This document shows, piece by piece, positions 46,798-56,600 of a stretch of DNA of 64,000 nt. Below the pieces are notes generated by a model, which worked only from the letters and a program-made list of their open reading frames with translations, made no database searches and was not told where the DNA came from. The stretch comes from Hyphomicrobiales bacterium (GTDB lineage: Bacteria; Pseudomonadota; Alphaproteobacteria; Rhizobiales; Phreatobacteraceae). The stretch is taken from contig JAFKKV010000037.1 of the NCBI GenBank assembly GCA_017304475.1, positions 1 to 64,000 of the forward strand, given 5' to 3'. The stretch's first letter is position 1. Each line of letters starts with the position of its first letter. A program made the translations under genes and the position numbers.

Positions 46798-47088
46798 ATG
46801 GCAGCCTCGATCATCATGCCGTTTTACCGGCTCCTGCCCGCCGCGACCCTGGTCGTGGCGGGCTTTTTCGTCTCCGGCAGCGCCCCCCTCGCGGCGGCGC
46901 CGGCCGTACCCGTTCCCGTGACCTATTGTTCCGGCTGCCTGTGCGACGACACGCCCCCGAGCATGAGCGTGCCGGGAGACTGGCTGCCGAGCGGCGGCAT
47001 GCTGGGTGGCCGGATCGTGTTGAAATTCGTGCCGCGCGAGCAGCCTGCACGGATCGCCAGCTCCTGCCGGCCGCCGCCGCGGGCCTAA
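46798..47088 (+). CDS. Small exported cysteine-containing protein
   Basis: A 96-residue unknown. The N-terminus has a hydrophobic segment, LLPAATLVVAGFFVSGSAP, likely a signal peptide, then a short mature part with the cysteine cluster TYCSGCLCDD and a lone C-terminal cysteine. ATG 46798 follows GGTGGAG. Its TAA stop shares bases with the TAG stop of the convergent NTF2-like gene. Reality as a gene is likely but not certain. Confidence 0.5.
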   Translation: MAASIIMPFYRLLPAATLVVAGFFVSGSAPLAAAPAVPVPVTYCSGCLCDDTPPSMSVPGDWLPSGGMLGGRIVLKFVPREQPARIASSCRPPPRA

Positions 47089-47504
47089 GCGCCGCCCTTC
47101 ATCTTCTGCAGCATCGCGCCCATCAGCTGGTGCAGCAGGTTGATCGCCTTCAACGGCCGCACCATCACCTTGAATTCGGTAATCAGGCCGGCCTCGTTCC
47201 AGGCGATCATGTCGACGCCGTTGATCACGATGTCGTCGACCACGGTCTCGAATTCGAGCACCGCCGAGGTCTCGCCATACCATTCGCCGAGATAGCGGAA
47301 CCGGTCGTTGTTGAGCACATGCAGCGCCGCCGTCAGATAGCCGGCGGTGACCCGCTTGCCGGCCTGCGGCGTGTGCACGACCGGCGACAGGAACACCACG
47401 TCCTCGGCCAGCAGCGCGTCGAGCCCCTTCGGGTCGCGCGCCGCGACGATCCGGTGCCAGGCTTCGATGGTCTGCGGCACGTGGCCGGCGGTGGTGGTGG
47501 TCAT
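47085..47504 (-). CDS. NTF2-like / SnoaL-type protein
   Basis: A 139-residue protein with a cone-shaped alpha+beta fold: IEAWHRIVAARDPKGLDALL, AEDVVFLSPVVHTPQAGK, AVLEFETVVDDIVINGVDMI and EAGLITEFKVMVRPLKAINL. Such small proteins include isomerases, hydrolases and stress proteins, so no reaction is assigned. ATG 47504 follows GGGGAAG. Confidence 0.85.
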   Translation of the reverse strand: MTTTTAGHVPQTIEAWHRIVAARDPKGLDALLAEDVVFLSPVVHTPQAGKRVTAGYLTAALHVLNNDRFRYLGEWYGETSAVLEFETVVDDIVINGVDMIAWNEAGLITEFKVMVRPLKAINLLHQLMGAMLQKMKGGA

Positions 47505-47682
47505 GGGCTTCCCCGGATCGGCGACGCTTGGATCCGGCCAGCCTAACGGCAAGTCGTCGCCGAGGGAAAGCCGCCTCGCAGTGTCGCGCTGGCGCGCCGC
47601 GTTAACCCTTTCTTTACCATTTCATTGCGGCCGGCGGCCCTGCGCTTCTAGGGTCTGCCGGGACCAGGATGGGAGTGGCGGC

Positions 47683-48225
47683 GTGAAACGCCTGATCGTC
47701 ACCTTTTGCGGCATCTATCTCGCCGCTGTCGCGCTCGCCGCGGCGGCAACCGGCCACGGCCTGATCGAGCCGGTGCCCGGCTATCGCCTGTCGATCCTGT
47801 GGATGGCGCGTGAGACGCTCGAAGCCCGGCTCGATGCCCTGGCTGGCGCCGGCAGGCCGTTCGAGGCCATGGTCTATGCCGGTGCCCATGTCGCATCATG
47901 GGCGATGCTTTGCAGCCTGGTGGTGATCGGGCTCGTCCGCCCGCTTGTCGGCCCGAGCCGGCGGCTCGCCAATATCCGGTCGAGCGCGGTGGTGCTCGGC
48001 GGGCTGACCGGCCTGATGCTGCTTGCGCATGTCACCCGGCCGATCCTGGACATGGCGAGCCAGATCCCCTCGACCTCCACCGCTCTGTCGTCCATGCCGG
48101 CCTATTGGCTGATCGGCATGGCGCTTTCGGTCGCCGTCACCGGCAGCCATCTGTCGCTCGTCGCCCACGATATCGTGCTCTGGGGCGTGGCGCGCTGGCG
48201 CGGCCCGCAACCCTCCCCGGTCTAG
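47683..48225 (+). CDS. Multipass membrane protein of unknown function
   Basis: A 180-residue protein with about four hydrophobic helices: LIVTFCGIYLAAVALAAAAT, MVYAGAHVASWAMLCSLVVI, AVVLGGLTGLMLLAHV and PAYWLIGMALSVAVTG. I do not recognise a family. It starts at GTG 47683, seven bases after GGGAG. It converges on the histidine kinase, with nine bases between the stops. Confidence 0.65.
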   Translation: MKRLIVTFCGIYLAAVALAAAATGHGLIEPVPGYRLSILWMARETLEARLDALAGAGRPFEAMVYAGAHVASWAMLCSLVVIGLVRPLVGPSRRLANIRSSAVVLGGLTGLMLLAHVTRPILDMASQIPSTSTALSSMPAYWLIGMALSVAVTGSHLSLVAHDIVLWGVARWRGPQPSPV

Positions 48226-48233
48226 ACGGCGCC

Positions 48234-49646
48234 TCAGACGGGGACGCGAACGGTGGCGCGCAAGCCGCCGAGAGCGCTGTCCGACAGGCTGATCTCGCCA
48301 CCATGCGAACGCGCGATGTCGCGGGCGATCGCCAGGCCGAGGCCGGTGCCGCCCTCGTCGACATTGCGGGCGTCGTCGAGCCTGAGGAACGGCTTGAACA
48401 CGTCGTCGCGCCGCTCCTGCGGAATGCCCGGCCCGTCATCCTCGATCGTGACGGTCAGCCAGCGATGATCGCGATGGCCCGCAATGGCGATGGTGTCGGC
48501 ATAACGCGCGGCATTGCCGACGAGGTTGGCGAGGCAGCGGCGGAACGCATCCGGGCGAACCTTGACGATCGGCTCGCCGTGATAGCTGACGCTCGCCTTG
48601 TGGCCTGAGCGCTCGGCATCGGCGCGCAACTCCTCCAGGAAGGCCGGCATGTCGGTCGGCGCCGGCAATTCGCCCATGTCGCCGCGGGCAAAGGCGAGAT
48701 AGGCCTCCAGCATGCGCCCCATCTCGTCGACGTCGCGGCGCATCGCCTCGATCTCGGGATCGTCGGGCAGCAGCGCCAGTTCCAGCTTGAAGCGGGTCAG
48801 CACGGTGCGCAGGTCGTGGCTGACGCCGGCCAGCATGGTGGTGCGCTGGTCGATCTGGCGCTCGATGCGCCGTTTCATCTCGATGAAGGCGAGCGCCGCC
48901 GCGCGGACCTCGCTTGCCCCGCGCGGCCTGAAGCCGATCACCTCGCGGCCCTTGCCGAACTCCTCCGCCGCGGCCGCCAGCGCCTGGATCGGCCGGATCT
49001 GGTTCCGCAGGAACAGGATGGCGATGGCCAGCAGCACCAGCGAGGCGATCACCATCCAGACCAGGAAAATATGGCTGTTGGAGGCATAGGCCATGCCGCG
49101 CCGGGCGAAGACCTTGAGCACCTGCCCGGTCTCCAGCTGGACGCGGATCTCGATCAGCGCCGAATTGCCCACCGTATCGATCCAGAACGGACGGCCGATC
49201 TGCAGCGCGATCTCGCGCGACAGGGCCGCGTCCAGCACGTCGAAGAACGGCCGCGGGCCGGCCGCCGGCAGCGGCTCGGGCGGCAGGATCTCGATCATCA
49301 GGTTCAGCCGGTCGCGCGCGATGCGGCGCAGCGTCTCGAACTCGCGGTCCTGCGGATAGGTCTTGTGGATGTCGATGAGCGCGGCGATGTCCTGGGTCAC
49401 CGCCGCCGACAGCCGATAGGTCACCAGCTGCCAGTGCCGCTCCATGAAGATATAGGCGACCACCGACTGCAAGATGACGATCGGTGCGATGACGATGATC
49501 AGCGAACGGGCATAGAGCCCCTTCGGCATCATCTCATTGAAGCGCTTGGCGCCGACCTCGCCGAAACCGCGCAGCCGCGTCGCCGCATTGGCGATCAAAC
49601 CGCGCATGCCGCCATAGGTCGATCGTGTCTGATCGTAACTGGCCAT
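48234..49646 (-). CDS. EnvZ-like sensor histidine kinase (orphan)
   Basis: A 470-residue membrane sensor. The first helix is YARSLIIVIAPIVILQSVVA, followed by a roughly 120-residue periplasmic domain, a second helix (HIFLVWMVIASLVLLAIAIL) and HAMP. The H-box is GVSHDLRTVLTRFKLEL (phospho-acceptor His near residue 277); the usual proline after R-T is valine here. The catalytic domain has the N-box LANLVGNAARYA, G1 DDGPGIP, VFKPFLR and GGTGLGLAIA. No response regulator is adjacent. Confidence 0.92.
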   Translation of the reverse strand: MASYDQTRSTYGGMRGLIANAATRLRGFGEVGAKRFNEMMPKGLYARSLIIVIAPIVILQSVVAYIFMERHWQLVTYRLSAAVTQDIAALIDIHKTYPQDREFETLRRIARDRLNLMIEILPPEPLPAAGPRPFFDVLDAALSREIALQIGRPFWIDTVGNSALIEIRVQLETGQVLKVFARRGMAYASNSHIFLVWMVIASLVLLAIAILFLRNQIRPIQALAAAAEEFGKGREVIGFRPRGASEVRAAALAFIEMKRRIERQIDQRTTMLAGVSHDLRTVLTRFKLELALLPDDPEIEAMRRDVDEMGRMLEAYLAFARGDMGELPAPTDMPAFLEELRADAERSGHKASVSYHGEPIVKVRPDAFRRCLANLVGNAARYADTIAIAGHRDHRWLTVTIEDDGPGIPQERRDDVFKPFLRLDDARNVDEGGTGLGLAIARDIARSHGGEISLSDSALGGLRATVRVPV

Positions 49647-49807
49647 GGCTGGAGCTTACCACGGCTCGCCGCCGCCGCGACATCGGACGGGCCGGTGCGG
49701 GGATCGGCTCAGGGCCAAGTGTTGCCGATCGGCCGCACCTGACGGACTTGTCAAGATCAGGCCCGCCAAAGGTCTTTTCAACAATACAATCGGCTTGAAT
49801 TTCGCCG

Positions 49808-52288
49808 ATGGAACCGTTTCATTTTGTTTCCCACCAAGGCTTCGTAGAAAGCCGCTCCAGGGGAAGCCGTTTGGCCGGAGGGCTGGTTGTCCGCGCCTGG
49901 AATACTTGCGTGCGTCAGCCTGCATCTGTCTTAGAACTTGTCTGGTCGAACATCTCCCCTGCCCTGGCGACGAAGCGCGGCGGTTTATTGGCCGCCCTTC
50001 TGGCCGTATTCGCCATCTGGGCGGTGGCGGCGGTTCAATGGCCGCTGAACGGCGTCGTGGTTCCCTGGGATTCCAAAAACCAGTTCTATGCCTTTTTCCG
50101 CTTCATGGCCCAGGCCATCCATGAGGGCGCCACGCCGTTCTGGAACCCCTACCATTATGCCGGCCACCCGAGCATCGCGGATCCGCAATCGCTGATCTTC
50201 TCGCCGCTCTTCGTGCTCTGGGCGATCGTCGATCCCGCGCCGTCGCTCGCGGCCTTCGACCTCCTGGTCTTCGTCCATCTCCTGATCGGCGGCCTCGCCT
50301 TTGTCGGCTACGGCCATCGCCACGGCTGGCCGGCGGCGGCCTCGGTGCTGGCCGCCTCGGTCTTCATGCTCGGCGGCGTGGTCTCCGGCCGGCTCAACCA
50401 TGTCGGCATCATCATCTCCATCGGGCTGTTTCCCCTGGCACTCCTCCTGATGGAGATCGCCTTCGACCGGCGGTCCTGGCTCGCGGCAGCCGGTTTCGCC
50501 GCGACCGCCGCCCTGGTCGTTCTCGGCCGGACCCAGACGCCGCTCCTGCTGTCGGTCGTGCTCGTCGCCCTGGCGCTCCGCCATGTCAGCGTTCAGCCGG
50601 CGCCGCTGCGCTATCTCGCCAGCCGCGTGCCCGTGCTCGTCGTCATGGCCCTGACCGGCGCGGCACTCGTCACCGTCCCCATGTTGCTGACCCTGCAATT
50701 TGCTGGCTTTTCCAACCGCCCGCATGTCGGCCTCGACCTGGCGCTGCTGTCGTCGCTCTATCCGGTCAATTTCGCCAATTTCCTGGTGCCCAACGTGTTC
50801 GGCTCGCTCGAACCCTCGAGCCTCGGCGACTGGGGCCCGAGCCATGGCACGCGGCCCGGGATCGATGCCACCGACCGTTCGTTCAACTATCTGTTCGCCG
50901 GCAGCCTGACCGCGCTGCTGGTGGTCTGGCACGGCATTGCGGGCGGCCGGCTGATCGTGCCCGGGCGGCGCCTGTTCGCCGTCATCAGCGCCCTCTCGGT
51001 GCTCTACGCCATCGGCCGTTATTCGCCGTTCTTCCCGATGATGTTCGAGTATTTTCCGGGCATTGCGCTGTTCCGCCGCCCGGTCGGCGGCGCCTTCATC
51101 CTGGTCCTGGCGCTCGCCTATCTCAGCGGCCACCTCTTGTCCGACTATGTTCGCAAGGGACTGCCGGCGCCCCCCGCCTGGCTGCTGGCCGCGGTCGCCG
51201 CCCTGGTCGCCGCCCTGCTCGGCTGGGCCGTCATTTTCTCCATGCAGTCGTCCAAGGGCCTTGCCGCGAGCTTCGAGATCGCCAAGACCTTGCCCATCTA
51301 TGGCGGGCTGATCGCGCTGCTCATGATCGCCCGCTCGGCGCGCGGCCGCCTGGTCGCGGCAAGCGTCGCGGTCGCCTTCACATCGGGCGAACTGATTGTC
51401 CGCAACGCCGCCTCCTCGCTCAATGCCGAGCCCAAGGCCTATTACGCCTTCCTCGAACAACCGACCGGCGAGACCGCCCGGATCGTCGCGACCATCCAGC
51501 GCGAGATCGCCAGCCGCTCGACCGGCGCGGCCCGCCCACGGGTCGAGATCGTCGGTCTCGGCGGCCCCTGGCAGAACGCCGCCATGGTGTTCGGCTTCGA
51601 GGCGACCAATGGCTATAACCCCCTGCGCATCGGCCCCTATGACCGCCTGGTCTCGCCGGGAGAGAGCCCCTACACCGCGCTGCATCGCCGCTTCCCGACC
51701 TCTTTCCCGGGTTATGACTGCGCGCTCGGCAAGCTGCTCGGCCTCGAATATGTCGTGCTCGACCGGCCGATCAACGAGATGCCGCATCTGAGCGGACGCA
51801 CCGTCGCCGAGGTCGTCATGGCTGGGCCGACCGCCTGGATCTACCGGCTGCCCGACGTCGCCCCGCGGGTCGAGCTCGCCAATGTCGTGCGGGTCGCCAG
51901 CGCCGACGAATTCATCGATGCCGGCCGGTTTCCGACCATCGTGACGCCCTCGGAAGTGCTGGTCGACGACAATGACGACCTGTCGCAAACCTATGCGCAG
52001 GCGCGCAACCAGGCACCCGGCAAGGCCGAGATCGTCGCATCCGCGCCCGACCGGGTCGAAATATCAGTGGAAACCCGCGCCACCGCCATCCTGACCCTGC
52101 ACGCCCCCTGGTATCCCGGCTGGCAGGTCGAGGTCGACGGCCAGCGGCGCCCGCTGCTGCGCACCGACGTCCTGTTCCGCGGCGTCGAGGTGCCGGCCGG
52201 CGCCCGCAAGGTGGTGTTCACCTATCGGCCGCTGTCGCTGGAAAACCTCACGGCCGCCTTCGAGCAGCTCTTCGGCGAACAGGGCTGA
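49808..52288 (+). CDS. YfhO-like large membrane glycosyltransferase/flippase-type protein
   Basis: An 826-residue inner-membrane protein. After a helix at about residues 58-78 comes PWDSKNQFYAFFRFMAQAIH and ATPFWNPYHYAGHPSIADPQ, the YfhO-type first loop. Many helices follow, then a C-terminal soluble beta part with APWYPGWQVEVDGQRRPLLR and VPAGARKVVFTYRPLSLENL, also typical. YfhO relatives modify cell-wall polymers with lipid-linked sugars in Firmicutes; the role here is unknown. The first 50 codons are doubtful; later in-frame starts are possible. Confidence 0.8.
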   Translation: MEPFHFVSHQGFVESRSRGSRLAGGLVVRAWNTCVRQPASVLELVWSNISPALATKRGGLLAALLAVFAIWAVAAVQWPLNGVVVPWDSKNQFYAFFRFMAQAIHEGATPFWNPYHYAGHPSIADPQSLIFSPLFVLWAIVDPAPSLAAFDLLVFVHLLIGGLAFVGYGHRHGWPAAASVLAASVFMLGGVVSGRLNHVGIIISIGLFPLALLLMEIAFDRRSWLAAAGFAATAALVVLGRTQTPLLLSVVLVALALRHVSVQPAPLRYLASRVPVLVVMALTGAALVTVPMLLTLQFAGFSNRPHVGLDLALLSSLYPVNFANFLVPNVFGSLEPSSLGDWGPSHGTRPGIDATDRSFNYLFAGSLTALLVVWHGIAGGRLIVPGRRLFAVISALSVLYAIGRYSPFFPMMFEYFPGIALFRRPVGGAFILVLALAYLSGHLLSDYVRKGLPAPPAWLLAAVAALVAALLGWAVIFSMQSSKGLAASFEIAKTLPIYGGLIALLMIARSARGRLVAASVAVAFTSGELIVRNAASSLNAEPKAYYAFLEQPTGETARIVATIQREIASRSTGAARPRVEIVGLGGPWQNAAMVFGFEATNGYNPLRIGPYDRLVSPGESPYTALHRRFPTSFPGYDCALGKLLGLEYVVLDRPINEMPHLSGRTVAEVVMAGPTAWIYRLPDVAPRVELANVVRVASADEFIDAGRFPTIVTPSEVLVDDNDDLSQTYAQARNQAPGKAEIVASAPDRVEISVETRATAILTLHAPWYPGWQVEVDGQRRPLLRTDVLFRGVEVPAGARKVVFTYRPLSLENLTAAFEQLFGEQG

Positions 52289-52411
52289 GCGCCGGACGGA
52301 GGCGCATGGCGCCATGGGGCGGCGCGCGGTCGCGGCCGCGACACGAACGGGCAAGCGCGCGGGAAAGGCGCGCGACTCTTCATTTGCCTTTTCGCGGACG
52401 GCAATCAAAGA

Positions 52412-53491
52412 TTGCAATGCGGTGGCGACCGCGGATTCTGCGACAGGCAGGGGGCGGCGAGCACTTTGACCCCAGGCATCCCACAGTCGAACTTCGACCT
52501 GACCGAACTTCCCGTCAAAGCCGGTGTCGAAGCCTGGCAGGAGGGCTTGGGCAGCATGTACAATATCCAGCTGCACAACCCCCAGGAACGGCCCATCCAT
52601 ATCCGTTCCAGAGCGTCCCACTTCGACAGCTTCATCTTCGGCTCGCTGGAAGTCAGGGTAAAACAGCGGGTCGGCCGCACGCGCGCGCAAGCCGCGCGGG
52701 ATGGACTGGACAATTACACGCTGCATTTCCATGCCAGGGCGTGTGGTGTTTCCCGGGACAACGGCCCCTATCAGCGGATCGAGCCCGGGGACCTCCTGGT
52801 TCTCGATCAGACGCGGACGAGTTCCTCCTGGCTCAATGGCCAGGATGATCTCTTTCTTGTCGTTCCCCGCCCGATTCTGGCGCCCCTGCTGGGCGCGCCG
52901 GACGAGCACAATGCGCATGTCATTTCCGGCAAGAACCCCTTGGTCTCGCTGTTCCGCAGCCATTTGTGCGAGCTGTACCGGGCCGCTCCCGAGCTGAGCC
53001 CGGAGGCCGCGCGCGCCGTCATTCGCCCAACCCTCGACCTTGCCGCGGCGGCGATCAACGGAAGCGCGCATGAAGGCCAGTCCATCACCTTGCAATCGGC
53101 GCTGACGGCGCGGATCTGCCGTTACATCGAAGAGCATGCCCTGGAACCCGATCTGACGGCCGCCAGGATCGCGGCTGCCTTCGGCATGTCGCAACGCAGG
53201 CTCTACTACCTGATGGCCGGCCATGGCGGCGTAGCCGGCCATGTTCAGCAGGTGCGGCTGCGTCGCGCCAAGGCCGCCATCGTCGCGCCGGTCTCGCGGC
53301 ATATGTCGATCGCCGAGATCGCCGGGAATTTCGGCTTTTCCGATCCGACCAATTTCAGCCGCGTCTTCCGCCGCGCCTTCGGCATGAGCCCGCGCGAAAT
53401 GCGGGCCTTCGCCGCCGAGGGCCGGCTCGGCGAGCTCACCGGGCACCGGAACGCCCGCAGCATGTGGGACTGGATGCGCCATCTGCGCTGA
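52412..53491 (+). CDS. AraC family transcriptional regulator
   Basis: A regulator of up to 359 residues. The N-terminal cupin-like domain (AraC_binding_2 type) contains SFIFGSLEVRVKQRVGRT and QRIEPGDLLVLDQTRTSS. The C-terminal DNA-binding domain has two helix-turn-helices: TAARIAAAFGMSQRRLYYLM and SIAEIAGNFGFSDPTNFSRV, ending FGMSPREMRAF. The start is uncertain: TTG 52412 opens the longest frame and later starts are possible. It is 148 bases upstream of, and codirectional with, the autotransporter gene. Confidence 0.88.
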   Translation: MQCGGDRGFCDRQGAASTLTPGIPQSNFDLTELPVKAGVEAWQEGLGSMYNIQLHNPQERPIHIRSRASHFDSFIFGSLEVRVKQRVGRTRAQAARDGLDNYTLHFHARACGVSRDNGPYQRIEPGDLLVLDQTRTSSSWLNGQDDLFLVVPRPILAPLLGAPDEHNAHVISGKNPLVSLFRSHLCELYRAAPELSPEAARAVIRPTLDLAAAAINGSAHEGQSITLQSALTARICRYIEEHALEPDLTAARIAAAFGMSQRRLYYLMAGHGGVAGHVQQVRLRRAKAAIVAPVSRHMSIAEIAGNFGFSDPTNFSRVFRRAFGMSPREMRAFAAEGRLGELTGHRNARSMWDWMRHLR

Positions 53492-53639
53492 CGCCGGCGT
53501 GATGATTCGAGCCGCGTCCGGACGGGCCCTTGCCTGGCCTCGTTTGCAGCAGCGGACGAGATTTTTGCGCTGATGGCCAAATTTCCGGCTGCGCCCACCG
53601 ATTTCCTGGCAAGCGGCCCCCTTCAGACCCCAGGATGAA

Positions 53640-56600
53640 ATGCGAGAGGCATTCGCATCCAGAGTGATGGCATTGGGGAAGACAAGGAATCCGAGGCGTG
53701 TGCGGGGCACCAGCGCATCCGCGCCGCATCGGGGCGTGGGCAGGAGCGTTCCGCTTGGCTCCGGTTCGCTGATCGCGTTGCTGCTGGTCGCGGCCTCTCC
53801 GGCGGTTGCGCAGCCGATCCCTCCCGGCGTCAACGTCGATGCGACCGACAATGACGTCTCCCCGTCATCGGCAAACCCGACGACGTGGAATTTGGGTGGA
53901 TCCGATCTGCGCGTTGGCCAGAACGGCCGGGGCGCCCTGACCATCGGCGCGGGCGGCGTCGTCCGCAATTCGAACGGCCATATCGGCTTTGCCAGCGGTT
54001 CCATCGGCACCGTCTCGGTCGCCGGTGCAGGCGCGAGCTGGCTCAATCTTGGCGCCTTCCTTTCCGTCGGCGATGGCGGCCAGGGCACATTGATCATCGG
54101 CGCAGGCGGCTTCGTCACCAACGGGCACGGCAATATCGGCTATGGCGCCAATGCGGTCGGTATCGTCACGGTGGCCGGCATGGGCGCGCGCTGGGAGAAT
54201 TTCTACACGCTCGCTGTCGGCCTGAACGGCCAGGGCACGCTGACGATCGGCACGGGCGGCAGCGTCACCAACACCGGCGGCGCTATCGGCACCAATGCCG
54301 GCTCGGTCGGCACGGTGACTGTGGCCGGAACAGACGCACGCTGGGACAATTCCGGCGACCTCACCATCGGTCGTTCCGGCCGAGGCACATTGAACATCGC
54401 CGCGGGCGGAACCGTCACCAATGGGGTCGGCGCTATCGGCTATAACAATGGCGCGGTCGGCACGGTCACGGTGGAGGGGCTGGGCGCGACCTGGACCAAT
54501 TCCGGTAGCCTCGCCGTCGGCTCTTCAGGCCTGGGCACACTGACCATCGGCGCGGGCGGAAGCGTGACCAATGCGGCCGGTCTGATCGGCGCTTTCGCCA
54601 ATGCGGTCGGCACGGTCACGGTGGAGGGCCCCGGCGCAACCTGGACCAATTCCGGCAACCTCACTGTCGGCCATTCCGGCCAAGCCACGCTGACCATCGG
54701 TGCGGGCGGAACCGTCACCAATGGGATCGGCCTCATCGGCTACGACAATGGCGCGGTCGGCACGGTCACGGTGGCCGGAACCAACGCGCGCTGGGACAAT
54801 TCCAGCGACATCGCAGTCGGCCGCGACGGCCAAGGCACGCTGAATATCGGCGCCGGCGGCATCGTTACCAACAAATACGGCAGCATCGGTTATGGCAGTG
54901 GCTCGGTCGGCACGGTCAAGGTGGAGGGCCCCGGCGCAACCTGGACAAATGCCGACAACCTGAACGTCGGTGATCTCGGCCAGGGCACGCTCGGCATTGG
55001 CGCGGGCGGCACGGTCGCCAATGCCTACGGCTATATCGGCCTCAATGCTGGCTCGGTCGGCACGGCGACGGTGGCCGGAGCGGGCGCCCGCTGGACCAAT
55101 TCCAGCGATCTCGCGGTCGGCTATTTCGGCCAAGGCACGCTCAGCATCGGCGTGGGCGGTACCGTCACCAATGCCTATGGCTATATCGGCAACAACAGTG
55201 GCTCGGTCGGCACGGCCACGGTGGCCGGAACAGGCGCGACCTGGACCAATTCCGGCAACCTCCATGTCGGCTTTCGCGGCCAGGGCACACTGACCATCGG
55301 CGCGGGCGGCATCGTCACCAATGGGTTCGGCTTCATCGGCGCTGCCGCCGCCAATGCGGTCGGCACGGTCACGGTGGCGGGAGCAGGCGCACGCTGGGAC
55401 AATTCCGGCGACCTCTTTGTCGGCAATCAGGGCCAAGGCAAACTGACCATCGCGGATGGCGGGACCGTCTCGAGCGCAGCGGGCTCCGGCCTCGTCCATC
55501 TCGGTTATTCCGGCACGTCGGCGGGAACGCTGACCATTGGCGCGGTGTCGGGCGGGGCGGCCGGCTCGCTGGAGGCCGCCGAGATACGGTTCGGCAACGG
55601 GACGGCCAAGCTCGTCTTCAATCACGGCGATACCGCTTATCGGTTCTCGACCAGACTGGTGAGCGCGGGAACCGGCGCCCATAGCGTGGCGCATCTGGCC
55701 GGCACGACGCTGCTCACCGGCGACAGTTCGGGCTTTACCGGCACGACGACGGTGTCGGGCGGCAAGCTGCTGGTCGGGGACGCGACGAGCGGCACGCTCG
55801 GCGGGATCGTGAAGGTCACGAGCGGCGGCACGCTCGGCGGCTCGGGGACGCTCACCGGCACTGTCACGGTCGATGGCACGCTGGCCGCCGGCAACAGCCC
55901 GGGGACATTGACCTTTGCCGGCGATCTGACCCTCAACAGCGGATCGAGGACCGTGTTCGAGCTGAACACGCCGGGCATTGTCGGCGGCACCGGCCTGACC
56001 ACCGGCAATGACCTCGTCAAGGTCGGCGGCACTCTCAACCTGGGTGGTACGCTGGACATCCAGGTCGCCGCGGCCGGCTATTACCGGCTGTTCGACTACG
56101 GCACGCTGACGTCAGGCAGCGGCTTCGGCACGGAAACCGTGACCTCGACCCATGGCGGCTTCACCATCGCCAGCCATCAGGTCCAATACGGCATTCCCCA
56201 TCAGATCAATCTGTCGGTGCTCGGCGCGGGCCAGACGATGCACTTCTGGGACGGCGCTGATACGACTGGCAATGGCACTGTCGACGGCGGCGCGGGCATC
56301 TGGGGCTCAGCCACCAACTGGACCGGAATGCCCGGCCAAGCCAATATCAACGGCACCTGGGGCGGCTCGGTCGGCGTGTTCAGGGGCGCGGCCGGAACCG
56401 TCACCGTCTCGGGCACGCAGAACTTCGACACGCTGCAGTTCTCGACCGACGGCTATCGCCTCAGTGGCGGGACGCTCGCCTTCAATCCCGCTTCGGGTTC
56501 GGCCGCGACGATCCTGGTCGACAGCGGTGTCGGGGTCACGATCGGCTCGGTCCTGACGGATGGTACGGGCAACAGCCTGACCAAGACCGGCACGGGCACG

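Noticed and set aside
49985-51988. 667-codon antisense frame under the YfhO-like gene
   Set aside because: Low-complexity E/Q/G/R/D composition and no motif; the plus-strand membrane protein explains the region.
53892-55395. CRISPR array
   Set aside because: Repeats are 150 bases, in frame and coding, with no constant short repeat/unique spacer pattern and no cas genes.
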